64,000 nucleotides of DNA from Rhodobacteraceae bacterium XHP0102 (GCA_025751475.1 JAOWLD010000002.1:1-64000), one strand, 5' to 3'; positions 18,113 through 28,336 are shown, counted from the first letter of the stretch. The notes: generated by a model from the letters alone, not told the origin. A program made the numbers and translations.

Positions 18113-19795
18113 ATGCCCCGTGACGCAGAAATGACCGCCGCCCCTGTGATCTTGGCCAATCTGACCGCATTAACGGCTGAGGCGTTACCCGCTGTCGAGG
18201 CCGTTTTGGATCGCGCCAAGGCGGTCGTGCTTGATCTGGTGAGCGTTGAGGGGAAAATTTCAAACGCCGCGATGGAAGCAGAGCAAACCGCCACCCATGG
18301 CCTTGCATGGCTTGCCACATATGTTGAGGCATTGCGCCAGATGCAAACATGGGCCGAGCTGGTCAGCAGCGAAGGTAAATTTGGCGAGGTTGAGCAGCTG
18401 ATCCTGCAAATCGGTTTTGGTGAATACCTCGCCCAAATCCAAGGTGGCATTGCCATGAACCAAGGTGAGGTGCTGCGCCTTGGGGAGCTTGGCCTAAACG
18501 AGGCTGATATTGATCTTCTGAAATCCAACGCAATTGCAACGCTGTGCGCGCGCGGCAACACGCAAGCGGCGCGCCTGCGCCTTGTCGAGCTGATGCAAGA
18601 GCGCGCCGCAGAGTTGACCGTTGGCGCATCTGGTCTCGAAGATGAATTGGAAATGATCCGCGAACAATTCCGCCGCTACGCCTTGGAAAAGGTCGAGCCT
18701 TTCGCCCATGAATGGCACCTCAAGGATGAATTGATCCCAATGTCGGTGATCGAGGAATTGGCGGAGATGGGCGTTTTCGGTCTCACCATTCCCGAAGAAT
18801 ATGGTGGCTTTGGCCTATCAAAGGCCGCGATGTGTGTGGTCTCCGAAGAACTCAGCCGTGGATATATCGGTGTGGGCTCCCTTGGAACGCGCTCTGAAAT
18901 CGCTGCCGAGCTGATCCTTGCAGGCGGCACGGATGAGCAGAAAGAAAAATGGCTGCCCGCTTTGGCAAGTGCAGAAAAACTACCCACGGCAGTGTTTACC
19001 GAACCCAACACAGGCTCCGACCTTGGCGCGTTGCGCACCCGCGCCGTCAAGGATGACGCGGGCGATTACCGCATCACTGGCAATAAGACATGGATCACTC
19101 ATGCCTCCCGCACCCATGTGATGACCCTTTTGGCCCGCACGGATCCGAACAGCACGGATTATCGCGGCTTGTCGATGTTCTTGGCGGAAAAAACCCCGGG
19201 CGATGATGCCCACCCCTTCCCCACCGAGGGCATGACCGGTGGCGAAATCGAGGTTCTGGGCTATCGCGGGATGAAGGAATACGAACTGGGCTTTGATAAT
19301 TTCCACGTGAAGGGCGAGAACCTTTTGGGTGGGCAAGAGGGCCAAGGTTTCAAGCAGCTGATGCAGACCTTCGAGAGCGCGCGCATCCAGACCGCCGCCC
19401 GCGCCATTGGCGTGGCCCAATCTGCCTTGGACGTGTCAATGCAATATGCCCAAGACCGCAAGCAATTTGGCAAATCCCTGATCGAATTCCCCCGTGTGGC
19501 CTCCAAATTGGCAATGATGGCGGTGGAGATCATGATTGCACGGCAATTGACCTATTTCTCCGCCCGCGAAAAGGACAATGATCGCCGCTGTGACCTAGAG
19601 GCTGGCATGGCCAAATTGTTGGGCGCACGGGTCGCATGGGCCGCTGCGGATAACGGTCTGCAAATCCATGGCGGCAACGGCTTTGCGCTTGAATATAAGA
19701 TCAGCCGCATCTTGTGCGATGCACGCATCCTGAACATCTTTGAAGGTGCGGCCGAAATCCAAGCACAGGTGATTGCACGCCGCCTTCTGGGCTGA
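18113..19795 (+). CDS. mcd: Acyl-CoA dehydrogenase with N-terminal extension, probably (2S)-methylsuccinyl-CoA dehydrogenase
   Basis: This FAD enzyme would oxidise (2S)-methylsuccinyl-CoA to mesaconyl-CoA in the ethylmalonyl-CoA pathway of acetate assimilation and pass electrons to ETF. The 560 residues are too long for an ordinary acyl-CoA dehydrogenase. About 165 extra N-terminal residues, mostly helical, precede the catalytic core, as in Rhodobacter Mcd. The core has FTEPNTGSDLGAL, KTWITHAS and the C-terminal FEGAAEIQ with the catalytic Glu544. GGAGAG precedes the chosen ATG. The subtype assignment rests on length and architecture, not on a substrate-specific residue I can point to. The other pathway genes (ccr, ecm, mch) are not here. 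Confidence 0.82.
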   Translation: MPRDAEMTAAPVILANLTALTAEALPAVEAVLDRAKAVVLDLVSVEGKISNAAMEAEQTATHGLAWLATYVEALRQMQTWAELVSSEGKFGEVEQLILQIGFGEYLAQIQGGIAMNQGEVLRLGELGLNEADIDLLKSNAIATLCARGNTQAARLRLVELMQERAAELTVGASGLEDELEMIREQFRRYALEKVEPFAHEWHLKDELIPMSVIEELAEMGVFGLTIPEEYGGFGLSKAAMCVVSEELSRGYIGVGSLGTRSEIAAELILAGGTDEQKEKWLPALASAEKLPTAVFTEPNTGSDLGALRTRAVKDDAGDYRITGNKTWITHASRTHVMTLLARTDPNSTDYRGLSMFLAEKTPGDDAHPFPTEGMTGGEIEVLGYRGMKEYELGFDNFHVKGENLLGGQEGQGFKQLMQTFESARIQTAARAIGVAQSALDVSMQYAQDRKQFGKSLIEFPRVASKLAMMAVEIMIARQLTYFSAREKDNDRRCDLEAGMAKLLGARVAWAAADNGLQIHGGNGFALEYKISRILCDARILNIFEGAAEIQAQVIARRLLG

Positions 19796-19797
19796 TC

Positions 19798-20160
19798 ATG
19801 CGCCACTTGGCTGGGCTTGTTGCCCTCTTGGCTCTGACCGCCTGCAAACAAGACCCTGCCACGCCGCTTACAGGGGCGTGGCATTTGCAATCTGACCCGA
19901 GCGTCACGTTCGAAATTGATGATGACCTCAATTTCTTTGGGGCCGCACCGTGCAACCGCTATTTTGGACGGTTTGAAATTCTTGATGGCAATCTCCGTTC
20001 GGGTCCGATCGGCGCCACGCTCATGGCCTGTCCCAAGCTGGATCAGGAATATGCCTATTTCAAAGCACTGGAGGCCAGCCGCAACGCAGTGGTGCAAGAT
20101 GGGCTGTTGGTTTTGCGCAGCGCGGAGGGTGCAAGCCTCGTGTTCACCCCTCAGCCCTGA
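19798..20160 (+). CDS. META-domain lipoprotein
   Basis: The 120-residue product begins with a signal peptide ending in the lipobox LTAC (Cys16). The rest resembles a META/HslJ-like domain: GAWHL near the start, [12 protein letters not shown] in the middle and [17 protein letters not shown], then [13 protein letters not shown]. Members are envelope proteins linked to stress or antibiotic tolerance (HslJ), but no biochemical role is known for this one. It starts 2 bp after the mcd stop, so it is cotranscribed, which may be fortuitous. Its 3' end overlaps the 3' end of recO by 10 bp. Confidence 0.8.
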   Translation: MRHLAGLVALLALTACKQDPATPLTGAWHLQSDPSVTFEIDDDLNFFGAAPCNRYFGRFEILDGNLRSGPIGATLMACPKLDQEYAYFKALEASRNAVVQDGLLVLRSAEGASLVFTPQP

Positions 20161-20873
20161 CGGTTCAGCATATCCACCAACCGCGCCCGCGCCGAAGGCA
20201 GGGGGCGATCTCCCAAACTCGGGGCCAGATGATGGGCCAAAAAATGCCCCGTCAAGCGCAAGCCTGCGATGTGATCTTCCCGATCTGCGGGGCCAACCCC
20301 TTGCAAAAAGCGCGGTAACGGCAGCAAACGGTCCGCCCATTCACCTGCCGCGTCCCGCGCCACAGCCCGCCCTGTGCGCGGCGAAACATAGGCCAAATCC
20401 TGCGACACACCGGTTCGGGCGCAGTGGCTTAGGTCAAGACCAAAGCCAAGCTCAGCCAAGACGGCCATTTCCCATTGCACATAGGCATCCAACCAATGAT
20501 CGGCCCCCAACCCGTCCAGCAAGGCGATGCTTCGGGCATAGAGCGCGGGGTGGGCATTGCGTTCAGGCAAGGCAAAAGACAAAAGCGCACAAACCGCGTT
20601 TAAGCCTGCCAGTTGCATTGGGTCCGCCATTGCAGGGGCCGCGCGCGCTTGCAGGGGCTCTATGGTGAACACACCCATATGATCCGAGAGGCGCGCGCGC
20701 CATGTTGCCTGAAGCTGCGTTCCGACTTGCAGATGTGCCGCCATTTTGCGCGAAGCCCCACCGCGCAAAACGCCAACAAACCGACCCTGCTCTGCCGTGA
20801 ATATCTCAAGGATGGCGGCAGTTTCGCCATGGCGCCGCGCCGCGAGCAATACCCCTTCAGCTTGCCATTCCAT
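20151..20873 (-). CDS. recO: DNA repair protein RecO
   Basis: RecO loads RecA on gaps coated with single-strand binding protein, with RecR. The protein of 240 residues starts [26 protein letters not shown], the N-terminal OB-fold sequence of the family, followed by an all-helical part with a [22 protein letters not shown] segment. The first in-frame codon is a GTG at 20876, but the adjacent ATG at 20873 is more likely. It is the last gene of the lepB-rnc-era-DUF1491-recO run and starts 22 bp after the DUF1491 stop. Its 3' end overlaps the META lipoprotein gene. Confidence 0.93.
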   Translation of the reverse strand: MEWQAEGVLLAARRHGETAAILEIFTAEQGRFVGVLRGGASRKMAAHLQVGTQLQATWRARLSDHMGVFTIEPLQARAAPAMADPMQLAGLNAVCALLSFALPERNAHPALYARSIALLDGLGADHWLDAYVQWEMAVLAELGFGLDLSHCARTGVSQDLAYVSPRTGRAVARDAAGEWADRLLPLPRFLQGVGPADREDHIAGLRLTGHFLAHHLAPSLGDRPLPSARARLVDMLNRQG

Positions 20874-20895
20874 CACATCAGACCCTTTGCTGCGG

Positions 20896-21228
20896 CTAAA
20901 GCAATCCTTCTTGATCCAGCATATGTCGCCCCGCGCGATCTTCCACCTCGATCACCCATAAATCTGGATCAAAGCTGCGCTGTTTGGCGATGGCCGCATC
21001 CACATCTGCTTCTGGCCCTTGGGTCAAAATATCCCAAACGCGCGCGCCCGTCTCAAGGTCAAATCCGCGTTGAAACAGCGTTGCACTGCCGTCCAGCAGG
21101 TTCAGCTTGACCAAAACCGCACCCGCATCCGCATCCCCGCGCGCCACCACGAAGGCTGGAATTTCTGCAAGCGACAAGCGCCGCACATAGGCCTGCACCC
21201 AAAACTCGGCTCGCAGGCGCGGCGTCAC
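20896..21228 (-). CDS. DUF1491 family protein
   Basis: The 110-residue protein starts [15 protein letters not shown] and contains [22 protein letters not shown] and a C-terminal [16 protein letters not shown]. These match the DUF1491 family, a small cytosolic alphaproteobacterial family without a known function. The start is a GTG that overlaps the era stop as GTGA, so translation is coupled. Its constant position between era and recO suggests a role in RNA or DNA processing, but that is only context. It has no Cys, signal or membrane helix. Confidence 0.88.
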   Translation of the reverse strand: MTPRLRAEFWVQAYVRRLSLAEIPAFVVARGDADAGAVLVKLNLLDGSATLFQRGFDLETGARVWDILTQGPEADVDAAIAKQRSFDPDLWVIEVEDRAGRHMLDQEGLL

Positions 21229-22136
21229 TTCGTGTTCCCATCCCGAAAATCAAGACCCATCTCGGAATAGCGCTCGGACTCTTCCAACCAGTTGGGTCGC
21301 ACTTTTACCTGCAAGAACAGATGCACCGTGCGGCCCAAGAATGCGCTTAACTCCTCACGCGATGCACGCGAGACAGCCTTGATGGTTTCTCCACGATGCC
21401 CGAGCAAAATCCCCTTATGCCCATCGCGGCTGACATAAATCACCTGATCAATGCGCGCGCTGCCATCATCCCGCTCCTGCCAGCTTTCGGTTTCCACGGT
21501 CAGTTGATAAGGCAATTCTTGATGCAGGCGCAGGGTCAGTTTCTCGCGGGTCATCTCCGCCGCGATCATGCGCATCGGTAAATCCGCAATCTGATCCTCA
21601 GGGTAAAGCCACGGGCCTTCGGGCATTTCTTCGGCCAACCATTCGCGCAAATCACCCACACCGTGGCCACGCTCCGCTGATATCATGAAGGTCTTCACAA
21701 AGGGAAAAGCGGCATTTGCGTCCTCGGCCAATTTCAATAGGGCTGGCGCTTCGACACGGTCAATTTTGTTGATTGCCAAAGCAATCTTGCGCCCCTTGGC
21801 CTTGTCTGACAACCCGCTCAGAATTTCTTTGACCCCCTCGGTCAGGCCACGATGGGCCTCGATGAGCAGAACCACAACATCGGCATCCGCGGCCCCTGTC
21901 CATGCGGCCGCGACCATCGCGCGATCCAAACGGCGGCGTGGACGGAACAGGCCTGGGGTGTCAACAAAGACAATCTGGCTTTCTCCCTCCAAAGCCACGC
22001 CACGAATACGCGCGCGCGTGGTTTGCACCTTATGCGTCACAATCGATACTTTCGCCCCGACCATATGGTTCAGAAGGGTCGATTTTCCCGCATTCGGCTC
22101 ACCGATAAGGGCAACAAATCCAGCGCGGCTGGTCAT
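21225..22136 (-). CDS. era: GTPase Era
   Basis: Era binds 16S rRNA during 30S subunit assembly and couples ribosome maturation to the cell cycle. The G1 motif GEPNAGKST is at 12-20, the effector region follows, G3 is DTPGLF, and G4 is NKIDRV. The C-terminal KH domain carries VSRDGHKGILLGHRGETIKAVS (about 240-261). The 303 residues are the normal length. It lies downstream of rnc in the order found in most proteobacteria. A 4-base GTGA overlap links it to DUF1491. Confidence 0.97.
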   Translation of the reverse strand: MTSRAGFVALIGEPNAGKSTLLNHMVGAKVSIVTHKVQTTRARIRGVALEGESQIVFVDTPGLFRPRRRLDRAMVAAAWTGAADADVVVLLIEAHRGLTEGVKEILSGLSDKAKGRKIALAINKIDRVEAPALLKLAEDANAAFPFVKTFMISAERGHGVGDLREWLAEEMPEGPWLYPEDQIADLPMRMIAAEMTREKLTLRLHQELPYQLTVETESWQERDDGSARIDQVIYVSRDGHKGILLGHRGETIKAVSRASREELSAFLGRTVHLFLQVKVRPNWLEESERYSEMGLDFRDGNTK

Positions 22137-22199
22137 AGGCAGTTCCTTTTTTCAATGATCATCGGGCATAGCGGGAAATGGGCCTCAGCGCCAGATGCT

Positions 22200-22889
22200 T
22201 CAGGCGCGGTCAGCTTCAAGCACCGCCAGCAATTTCTTGGCCGCTTCCTGTTCGGCATGGCGCTTGGCTTTGGCGCTTGCCTCAGCGCGCGCGCCTGATG
22301 CCAGACTGACCTCCACGGTGAACACCGGCGCGTGATCTGGCCCTTCGCGGCGCAGTTCCACATAACGTGGCAATCCCTGCCCCTGTGCCTGTGCCCATTC
22401 TTGCAGGGCCGTTTTGGCATCACGGGCATCTTCCGCGACCGTATCCACCTTACCTGCCCAATGGTGGCGAATGATGGCACGCACCGCATCATAACCCCCA
22501 TCGAGATAGACAGCCGCAATCACGGCCTCCATCGCATCGCCCAGAAGCGCATCTTTGCGCCGTCCACCCGTCATCATTTCGGATTTACCAAGCTTCAGAA
22601 CCGCGCCCAAATCTATGTCCCGCGCCACATCCGCGCAGGTTTCTTTACGCACAAGCGCATTAAATCGCGGGGCCAATTGCCCTTCGGGTGCGTGTTGGTC
22701 CATCTCCAACAGAAGTTCCGCTATCACCAGACCCAACACCCGATCCCCGAGAAACTCCAACCGCTGGTTATCTGCGCGGGTTGGCGAAGAAAGCGAGGCA
22801 TGGGTCAAGGCCCGCAAAATCAATTCGGGTTGGGTAAACCTATAGCCCAAACGGGACGAAAACTCGGTAATCTCACGCGATAGTTTCAC
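22200..22889 (-). CDS. rnc: Ribonuclease III
   Basis: RNase III cuts double-stranded RNA, including rRNA precursors. The catalytic signature [12 protein letters not shown] has Glu45 and Asp49, and the second metal-binding pair is Asp118 and Glu121 in [15 protein letters not shown] double-stranded RNA-binding domain follows at about 155-225. The frame is open to 22922, but the GTG at 22889 overlaps the lepB stop as GTGA and gives 229 residues, the usual size. I therefore chose it. The 62-bp gap before era contains nothing recognisable. Confidence 0.95.
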   Translation of the reverse strand: MKLSREITEFSSRLGYRFTQPELILRALTHASLSSPTRADNQRLEFLGDRVLGLVIAELLLEMDQHAPEGQLAPRFNALVRKETCADVARDIDLGAVLKLGKSEMMTGGRRKDALLGDAMEAVIAAVYLDGGYDAVRAIIRHHWAGKVDTVAEDARDAKTALQEWAQAQGQGLPRYVELRREGPDHAPVFTVEVSLASGARAEASAKAKRHAEQEAAKKLLAVLEADRA

Positions 22890-23674
22890 TGCAATGCTCT
22901 GAAGAACCGATCTGACCGCCACGTCCAGAAATAGACCATCCGCTCGCCCGCCGATGAAAAGATCACCCGGTCTGCACGGCCCAAAAGATTTTCAACGGGC
23001 ACAAATCCGACCCCGCCGATGGCACGGGGAAAGCGGCTGTCTTGGGAATTGTCACGATTGTCGCCCATCACGAAGACATGACCCTCAGGCACGGTGAATT
23101 CGGGGGTGTTATCTGCAAAAGAACGATCATCAATATTGAGCACGCCATAGGAAACACCATTTGGCAATGTTTCGATGACACGCTCTTTCTCACATTGCCC
23201 GCCTGCACCGACAGGTGCGTTGGAACAGCGCGGAAGATGTGACAAGGGGCCTTGCGGCTCAAAGGTCTCGACAAAAGGCGCCACGGATTCTTGTGGGACA
23301 GCTTCGCCGTTGATCACCAATTGCCCGTTGCGCATCTGCACCACGTCCCCTGGAAGGCCAATCACACGCTTGATAAAATCCGCATTATTGGTGGGATGAC
23401 GAAAAACGGCGATATCGCCATGCTCGGGCAAGCTTTCAAAAATACGTCCTGAAAAAGGACAAATCGAAAACGGGCAACTGTGACGCGAATAGCCATAGGC
23501 CATCTTGTTCACGAATAAAAAATCCCCGATCAGAAGCGTGTCCTTCATGGATCCTGATGGGATCCAAAACGGCTGGAAAAACAGGGTGCGGAACACGCCC
23601 GCGATCAGAAGCGCATAAACAATCGTTTTGATTGTCTCGCCAATTCCGTCCCTCTTGGCCTTATAGTTCACCAT
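22886..23674 (-). CDS. lepB: Signal peptidase I
   Basis: LepB removes signal peptides from exported proteins at the outer face of the inner membrane. A membrane helix (about 14-35) precedes the catalytic Ser42 in [10 protein letters not shown]. Lys102 in KRVIGLPGD is the general base, and the [11 protein letters not shown] box is near the C terminus. The 262-residue length is normal. An insertion with four cysteines ([10 protein letters not shown] and CSNAP...GGQC) is unusual for the E. coli enzyme but seen in alphaproteobacteria. The start at 23674 is an ATG, although the frame is open to 23761. A TTGACA at 23799-23804 on this strand, with a poor -10, is a possible internal promoter. Confidence 0.96.
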   Translation of the reverse strand: MVNYKAKRDGIGETIKTIVYALLIAGVFRTLFFQPFWIPSGSMKDTLLIGDFLFVNKMAYGYSRHSCPFSICPFSGRIFESLPEHGDIAVFRHPTNNADFIKRVIGLPGDVVQMRNGQLVINGEAVPQESVAPFVETFEPQGPLSHLPRCSNAPVGAGGQCEKERVIETLPNGVSYGVLNIDDRSFADNTPEFTVPEGHVFVMGDNRDNSQDSRFPRAIGGVGFVPVENLLGRADRVIFSSAGERMVYFWTWRSDRFFRALQ

Positions 23675-23800
23675 GCCCTTTGCCTCATTCGCAAAATTCC
23701 ATGCGCCTTTGCACCTGCGTGCCCCTGATTTTACGCAGCAGCGGAGGTGCCAGCACGCCAACCGACCCTTGACACCTCATGAGCCGCACAGGCCCCGCTG

Positions 23801-24253
23801 TCAAGCAAGCGAACGGTTTGGCCGCGATGCCATCACAGGAAGTTGCGCGCTTTCCCCATCTGGCAACGCCTCGATCACAACAAAGGCCTGCGCCCATGGG
23901 TGATCATCCGTCAATGTCACATGAATAACCGCGTCATAACCTGCGGGTGTCATTTCCGTCAGTCGCTCTTGCGCCCAGCCTGTGACGTGCATCACAGGCT
24001 GACCCGTTTCTAGGTTCGTCACCGACATATCGCGCCATGCGATCCCCATGCGCAGCCCGGTGCCCAGCGCCTTTGAACAGGCTTCTTTCGCGGCCCAACG
24101 TTTCGCATAGACCGCGGCAGGGTTTTGCATCCGTTCGGCACGCTTTTGTTCATGTTCTGTAAAAACGCGATTTCGAAACCGATCTCCAAAACGGTCCAGC
24201 GCCCGTTGGATGCGGTCGATATTTGCCAGATCTGTGCCAATACCCAAGATCAA
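23801..24253 (-). CDS. acpS: Holo-[acyl-carrier-protein] synthase
   Basis: AcpS attaches phosphopantetheine from CoA to acyl carrier protein. The family's [12 protein letters not shown] segment with Asp8 is at the N terminus and [14 protein letters not shown] at about 54-67 carries the metal-binding Glu58. At 150 residues it is slightly longer than most AcpS proteins, because of a C-terminal tail. The start is TTG at 24253, overlapping the pdxJ stop as TTGA. The pdxJ-acpS-lepB-rnc-era order is common in alphaproteobacteria. Confidence 0.94.
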   Translation of the reverse strand: MILGIGTDLANIDRIQRALDRFGDRFRNRVFTEHEQKRAERMQNPAAVYAKRWAAKEACSKALGTGLRMGIAWRDMSVTNLETGQPVMHVTGWAQERLTEMTPAGYDAVIHVTLTDDHPWAQAFVVIEALPDGESAQLPVMASRPNRSLA

Positions 24254-24993
24254 GCGCGGGCCTCATCCATCAATTGGCGCATCTGCGCAATCGCGTCCGA
24301 CAACCCCACAAACACCGCCTCGCCAATCAGGAAATGCCCAATGTTCAATTCCCGCACCTCTTTGATGGCCGCAATTGGGGTGACCGTCTCATAGTTCAGA
24401 CCATGCCCCATATGCACCTCAAGCCCAAGGTCAGCGGCGCGTTTGGCACCCTCGACCAAGCGCTGCAATTCGGCATCGCGCGCGGCATATGCCCCTTCGG
24501 CATGATAATCGCAATAGGCCCCAGTATGCAGTTCGATCACAGGCGCACCGATGCGATGAGCCGCTTCAATCTGGGCGGCATCCGCTGCTATAAATAATGA
24601 TATGCGGCAGCCCGCCTCACGCAATGGCGCGATAAAATCGGCCAATCGATTTTGATCTGCCGCAACCTCCAAGCCGCCTTCGGTTGTGCGCTCTTCGCGC
24701 CGCTCGGGCACGATGCACACCGCATGGGGCTTATGCGTCAATGCAATTTTCTGCATTTCGAGGGTTGCAGCCATTTCAAAATTCAAGGGGATCGCAATCT
24801 CGGCCATCAAGCCTGCGATATCCTCGTCACGGATGTGGCGGCGATCCTCGCGTAAATGTGCCGTGATCCCATCCGCACCAGCGGCCTGTGCCAAAACTGC
24901 GGCACGCAGGGGATCAGGCAAGCCGCCACCGCGTGCGTTACGTAAGGTGGCCACATGGTCAATATTGACCCCAAGGCGCAAATCACGGGTCAT
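24250..24993 (-). CDS. pdxJ: Pyridoxine 5'-phosphate synthase
   Basis: PdxJ condenses 3-amino-2-oxopropyl phosphate with 1-deoxyxylulose 5-phosphate to make pyridoxine phosphate. Family motifs include [17 protein letters not shown] at about 6-22, [22 protein letters not shown] and the C-terminal [12 protein letters not shown]. The protein is a TIM barrel of normal length (247). Its substrate deoxyxylulose 5-phosphate is made by the dxs product encoded near 38 kb. The stop overlaps the acpS start by 4 bp. Confidence 0.96.
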   Translation of the reverse strand: MTRDLRLGVNIDHVATLRNARGGGLPDPLRAAVLAQAAGADGITAHLREDRRHIRDEDIAGLMAEIAIPLNFEMAATLEMQKIALTHKPHAVCIVPERREERTTEGGLEVAADQNRLADFIAPLREAGCRISLFIAADAAQIEAAHRIGAPVIELHTGAYCDYHAEGAYAARDAELQRLVEGAKRAADLGLEVHMGHGLNYETVTPIAAIKEVRELNIGHFLIGEAVFVGLSDAIAQMRQLMDEARA

Positions 24994-25028
24994 TCACTTA
25001 TCTCCTGCCGCAGGTTTCTACACGCAAC

Positions 25029-25673
25029 TTAACGCTTTGTGGTCGATGCGCCAACCTGTTCACGGCGCTTTTCAATTTTCGCACGGCGCTTGGCGACACG
25101 GCGTTTTTGATACGCGCGGATTAAAGGCACACTGACAAAATAAGCCACAACGGCCGATAAGACACCTGGCCCAATCCCACCGATCATCCATGGGAAAAAC
25201 ACCGTGTCATAGAAAACCTTTAGCTCGTGCCAATGTGCGGGTGCCCCTGAAAACACGGACCATAGGTTGTGCAGCAAATCCCCTGCTGCGCCCCGAAACC
25301 GCGCGATCAACCCTGCGTCCACATCACTGCGCATGGCCGACCCAAGCATGAAATGGCCCGTTTGAAGCGAAATAATCGCAATTGGCACATAGGTTAGCGG
25401 GTTACCCACAAATGTGGCCAGTAGCGATGCAATGATATTGCCCCGCATGATCCAAGCCAAGAACATCGCAAGGAAAAAGTGAAATCCAAAGAACGGTGTA
25501 TAGACCGCAAACACACCAGCCGCGATCCCGCGTGCGATCGACTCAGCCGATCCAGGAAGACGGTGCAACCGATGCGTGACATATTGAAAAGCACGCTTCC
25601 ATCCGCCACGCGGATAAACCCATTCGGCCACAATCCGCAGCAAGGGTCGTTGATCCCTACGCCTAAATACCAC
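25029..25673 (-). CDS. DUF2062 membrane protein
   Basis: The 214-residue protein has the DUF2062 core with about three membrane helices: GIAAGVFAVYTPFFGFHFFLAMFLA, LATFVGNPLTYVPIAIIS, and a C-terminal helix that follows residue 155. A basic tail rich in Arg and Lys follows. The FxGNPLT motif is typical of the family, which has no known biochemical activity. The start is a GTG with no in-frame ATG nearby. It lies between rsh and pdxJ, all on the minus strand, 49 bp after the rsh stop. Confidence 0.85.
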   Translation of the reverse strand: MVFRRRDQRPLLRIVAEWVYPRGGWKRAFQYVTHRLHRLPGSAESIARGIAAGVFAVYTPFFGFHFFLAMFLAWIMRGNIIASLLATFVGNPLTYVPIAIISLQTGHFMLGSAMRSDVDAGLIARFRGAAGDLLHNLWSVFSGAPAHWHELKVFYDTVFFPWMIGGIGPGVLSAVVAYFVSVPLIRAYQKRRVAKRRAKIEKRREQVGASTTKR

Positions 25674-25722
25674 GGATTATTCCTCTCCCTTACTCGCGAA
25701 CCATATCTGTGCTACCACAGAT

Positions 25723-27876
25723 CTAGGGACGCCGTTCTACATCGCGATAACGGCCCATCTTGGCGACATCGCTATCTGCCTCCAATGCCATCATGACTGC
25801 GTGCAGATGTTCTGCATCCCGTACATCAACATCTATCAACAAACGGAAAAAATCTGGCTTGCGGTCGATAAAGTGCAAATCAGAAATATTTGCATTTTGC
25901 TCACCGATCAATGTGCAGATTCGTCCCAATACCCCGTTAAAGTTTGAAATCGTGACATTAATGGTGACGTTATGCACCGCACCATGACGCCCTTCTGACC
26001 AATGCAGGTCAATCCAGCGTTCGGGCGCATTGTCAAATTCGGCCAAGGCTTCGCAATCAATCGCATGAACCACAGGGCCGCGACCGCGATAGGTGATCCC
26101 CACGATCCGCTCACCGGGCACAGGTTGGCAACATTGTGCCCTCTGGACCTCGGAACCCGCGGGCAAACCAATCACCGCACGCTTTTGATCCACATCTGCG
26201 AAATCACCGCCCGTTGCCAACTCTGGATATAGCTTGGTCACCACGTCACGTGCCGAAATTTCCGCCGAACCAATCCGCGCCAAAACTTCGTCCCCGTCAC
26301 TCAAAGCAAGCGCTTTTGCAGCTGTGTCCAAGGCCTTTGGCGTGGCTTTTTTATTTGCGTGCTCAAAAGCCACCCGCGCCAATTCACGGCCCAATTTGAT
26401 ATAGCGCCCCCGATCTTCCTCGCGCAGGCGGCGGCGGATCGCGGCCTTGGCGCGCCCTGTAACCACAATATCAATCCATGTGGCTTGCGGGCTTTGTCCC
26501 TCCGCCGTGACGACCTCGACCGATTGGCCATTTTTCAATCGCGTCCACAGCGGCACACGGATGCCATCGACCTTGGCCCCCACGCAAGAATGCCCGATCC
26601 GCGTGTGAATAGAATAGGCGAAATCCAACGGGGTCGCCCCACGCGGCAGTTTGACCACATCACCCTTGGGCGTGAAGCAGAACACTTGGTCGGAATACAT
26701 TTCCAATTTCACGTGTTCGAGGAACTCATCGTGATCCTCGGCCATCTCAAAGCGTTCAGTTAGGGTCGAAAGCCACTTCGCGGGATCGACCGCAAAGGGG
26801 TTAGCCACGCGCACACCATCACGATAAGACCAATGCGCGGCCACACCAGATTCAGCCACCTCATGCATCTGACGGGTGCGGATCTGGATTTCTACCCGCT
26901 TCCCGTCACGACCCGAAACGGATGTATGGATCGAACGATAACCGTTTGATTTAGGTTGGCTGATGTAATCTTTGAACCGCCCAGGCACAGACCGCCAACG
27001 CTGATGCACGGCCCCCAAGACACGATAGCATTCATCTTCGGTCTCAACGATTACGCGAAAGCCGTAGATGTCCGAAAGGCGCGAAAAGGCAAGGTCTTTT
27101 TCCTGCATCTTACGCCAGATTGAATAGGGCTTCTTCGCACGCCCAAAGACATCCCCCTTGATGCCATGTTTTGCCAACACAGCCTCAATATCATCGGTGA
27201 TCTTTGGGATAACATCACCCGACTCTTTTTGTAGGGTGAGAAAACGGCGCATGATCGAATTGCGCGCCTCGGGATTGACCACGCGAAAGGCGAGGTCTTC
27301 CAACTCCTCGCGCATCCATTGCATCCCCATCCGCCCTGCAAGCGGGGCGTATATATCCATCGTCTCGCGGGATTTTTGCAGCTGCTTTTCAGCGCGCATA
27401 TGGCGGATGGTCCGCATATTGTGCAAACGGTCCGCCAATTTCACAAGGATCACCCGCAAATCTTTGGACATCGCCATAAACAATTTGCGGAAATTTTCAG
27501 CCTGTTTGGATTCGCGGTTGGACAGCTGTAAATTGGTCAGCTTCGTCACCCCATCCACCAATTCAGCCACATCAGTGCCAAAACGCTGCTCAAGCTCGGA
27601 AAACGTGCCTTTGGTATCCTCGATTGTGTCATGCAGCAGCGCAGTGGCGATGGTGGCATCATCCAGCCGCATTTCGGTCAGGATGGCAGCGACCGCAACG
27701 GGATGCGTAAAATAGGCCTCGCCCGATTGGCGCATTTGGCCAAGATGCATATCTTGTGCATAGGCATAGGCCCCCCGAAGGAGGGCCTCGTTGCATTTTG
27801 GGTTGTAGTTACGGACAAGACTAATCAGATCATCGGCATCGAGAAGGCCGCTTCGATCTGATCCGTTTCCGTCCAT
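25723..27876 (-). CDS. rsh: Bifunctional (p)ppGpp synthase/hydrolase (RelA/SpoT homolog)
   Basis: Rsh makes and destroys the stringent-response alarmone (p)ppGpp. In order it has an HD hydrolase domain (His58 and the HDTIEDT box near 82-88), a synthetase domain with YRSIHTSV and EIQIRT (about 240-355), a TGS domain (about 390-455) and a C-terminal ACT domain (about 640-717). An intact HD box suggests active hydrolysis. The first in-frame codon is a TTG at 27879, with the likely ATG at 27876. It starts 13 bp after the rpoZ stop, and rpoZ-rsh is a common operon. Confidence 0.96.
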   Translation of the reverse strand: MDGNGSDRSGLLDADDLISLVRNYNPKCNEALLRGAYAYAQDMHLGQMRQSGEAYFTHPVAVAAILTEMRLDDATIATALLHDTIEDTKGTFSELEQRFGTDVAELVDGVTKLTNLQLSNRESKQAENFRKLFMAMSKDLRVILVKLADRLHNMRTIRHMRAEKQLQKSRETMDIYAPLAGRMGMQWMREELEDLAFRVVNPEARNSIMRRFLTLQKESGDVIPKITDDIEAVLAKHGIKGDVFGRAKKPYSIWRKMQEKDLAFSRLSDIYGFRVIVETEDECYRVLGAVHQRWRSVPGRFKDYISQPKSNGYRSIHTSVSGRDGKRVEIQIRTRQMHEVAESGVAAHWSYRDGVRVANPFAVDPAKWLSTLTERFEMAEDHDEFLEHVKLEMYSDQVFCFTPKGDVVKLPRGATPLDFAYSIHTRIGHSCVGAKVDGIRVPLWTRLKNGQSVEVVTAEGQSPQATWIDIVVTGRAKAAIRRRLREEDRGRYIKLGRELARVAFEHANKKATPKALDTAAKALALSDGDEVLARIGSAEISARDVVTKLYPELATGGDFADVDQKRAVIGLPAGSEVQRAQCCQPVPGERIVGITYRGRGPVVHAIDCEALAEFDNAPERWIDLHWSEGRHGAVHNVTINVTISNFNGVLGRICTLIGEQNANISDLHFIDRKPDFFRLLIDVDVRDAEHLHAVMMALEADSDVAKMGRYRDVERRP

Positions 27877-27888
27877 CAATCGCCTATG

Positions 27889-28242
27889 TCAGTTTTGACC
27901 CTGCGCTTCGAGCAGGGCGCGCAACATTTGTTCCTCGGTCATATCATCCGCTTGCGGACGATCCTGATCGGCGCTTTGCAGCAGGGTCATTGTATCTTCT
28001 TCAGGTTCATCAACCTCGATCTGCGTTTGATGCGATTCGATGAAGCGCTCACGCAAGCCATCTGCGGATTGCGTTTCCTCCGCGATTTCACGCAAAGCGA
28101 CAACTGGGTTTTTGTCGTTGTCACGATCCACTGTCAGTGGCGAGCCAGACGCCATTTCGCGGGCGCGATGTGCAGCAAGCATCACCAATTCAAAGCGGTT
28201 GGGAACCTTGTCTACGCAATCTTCTACCGTCACGCGGGCCAT
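27889..28242 (-). CDS. rpoZ: RNA polymerase omega subunit
   Basis: Omega helps assemble RNA polymerase by binding the beta' subunit. The protein begins [23 protein letters not shown] and continues [30 protein letters not shown], typical of alphaproteobacterial omega. At 117 residues it is longer than E. coli omega because of an acidic C-terminal tail. The frame is open to 28320, but the ATG at 28242 gives the conserved start. A promoter with TTGTCT and TATCTA 17 bp apart lies about 45 bp upstream. Confidence 0.95.
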   Translation of the reverse strand: MARVTVEDCVDKVPNRFELVMLAAHRAREMASGSPLTVDRDNDKNPVVALREIAEETQSADGLRERFIESHQTQIEVDEPEEDTMTLLQSADQDRPQADDMTEEQMLRALLEAQGQN

Positions 28243-28285
28243 AATATACTCTCCAAAGCTGATTAAGGGAGGGGCGCAAGCCTCG

Positions 28286-28314
28286 TAGATAGTCAGGCTG
28301 CCCAAAAAAGACAA
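28286..28314 (-). promoter_or_regulatory. Candidate sigma-70-type promoter for rpoZ-rsh
   Basis: On the minus strand a -35 of TTGTCT (28309-28314) and a -10 of TATCTA (28286-28291) are exactly 17 bp apart. The -10 ends about 43 bp upstream of the rpoZ start codon. Both hexamers match the consensus at four of six positions. Confidence 0.5.
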
Positions 28315-28336
28315 GTGCAAAACACCCGCAGAACGC

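Noticed and set aside
22886-22922. A start for rnc at 22922 giving 240 residues
   Set aside because: The GTG at 22889 overlaps the lepB stop as GTGA and gives the usual length, while the longer form adds residues not seen in the family.
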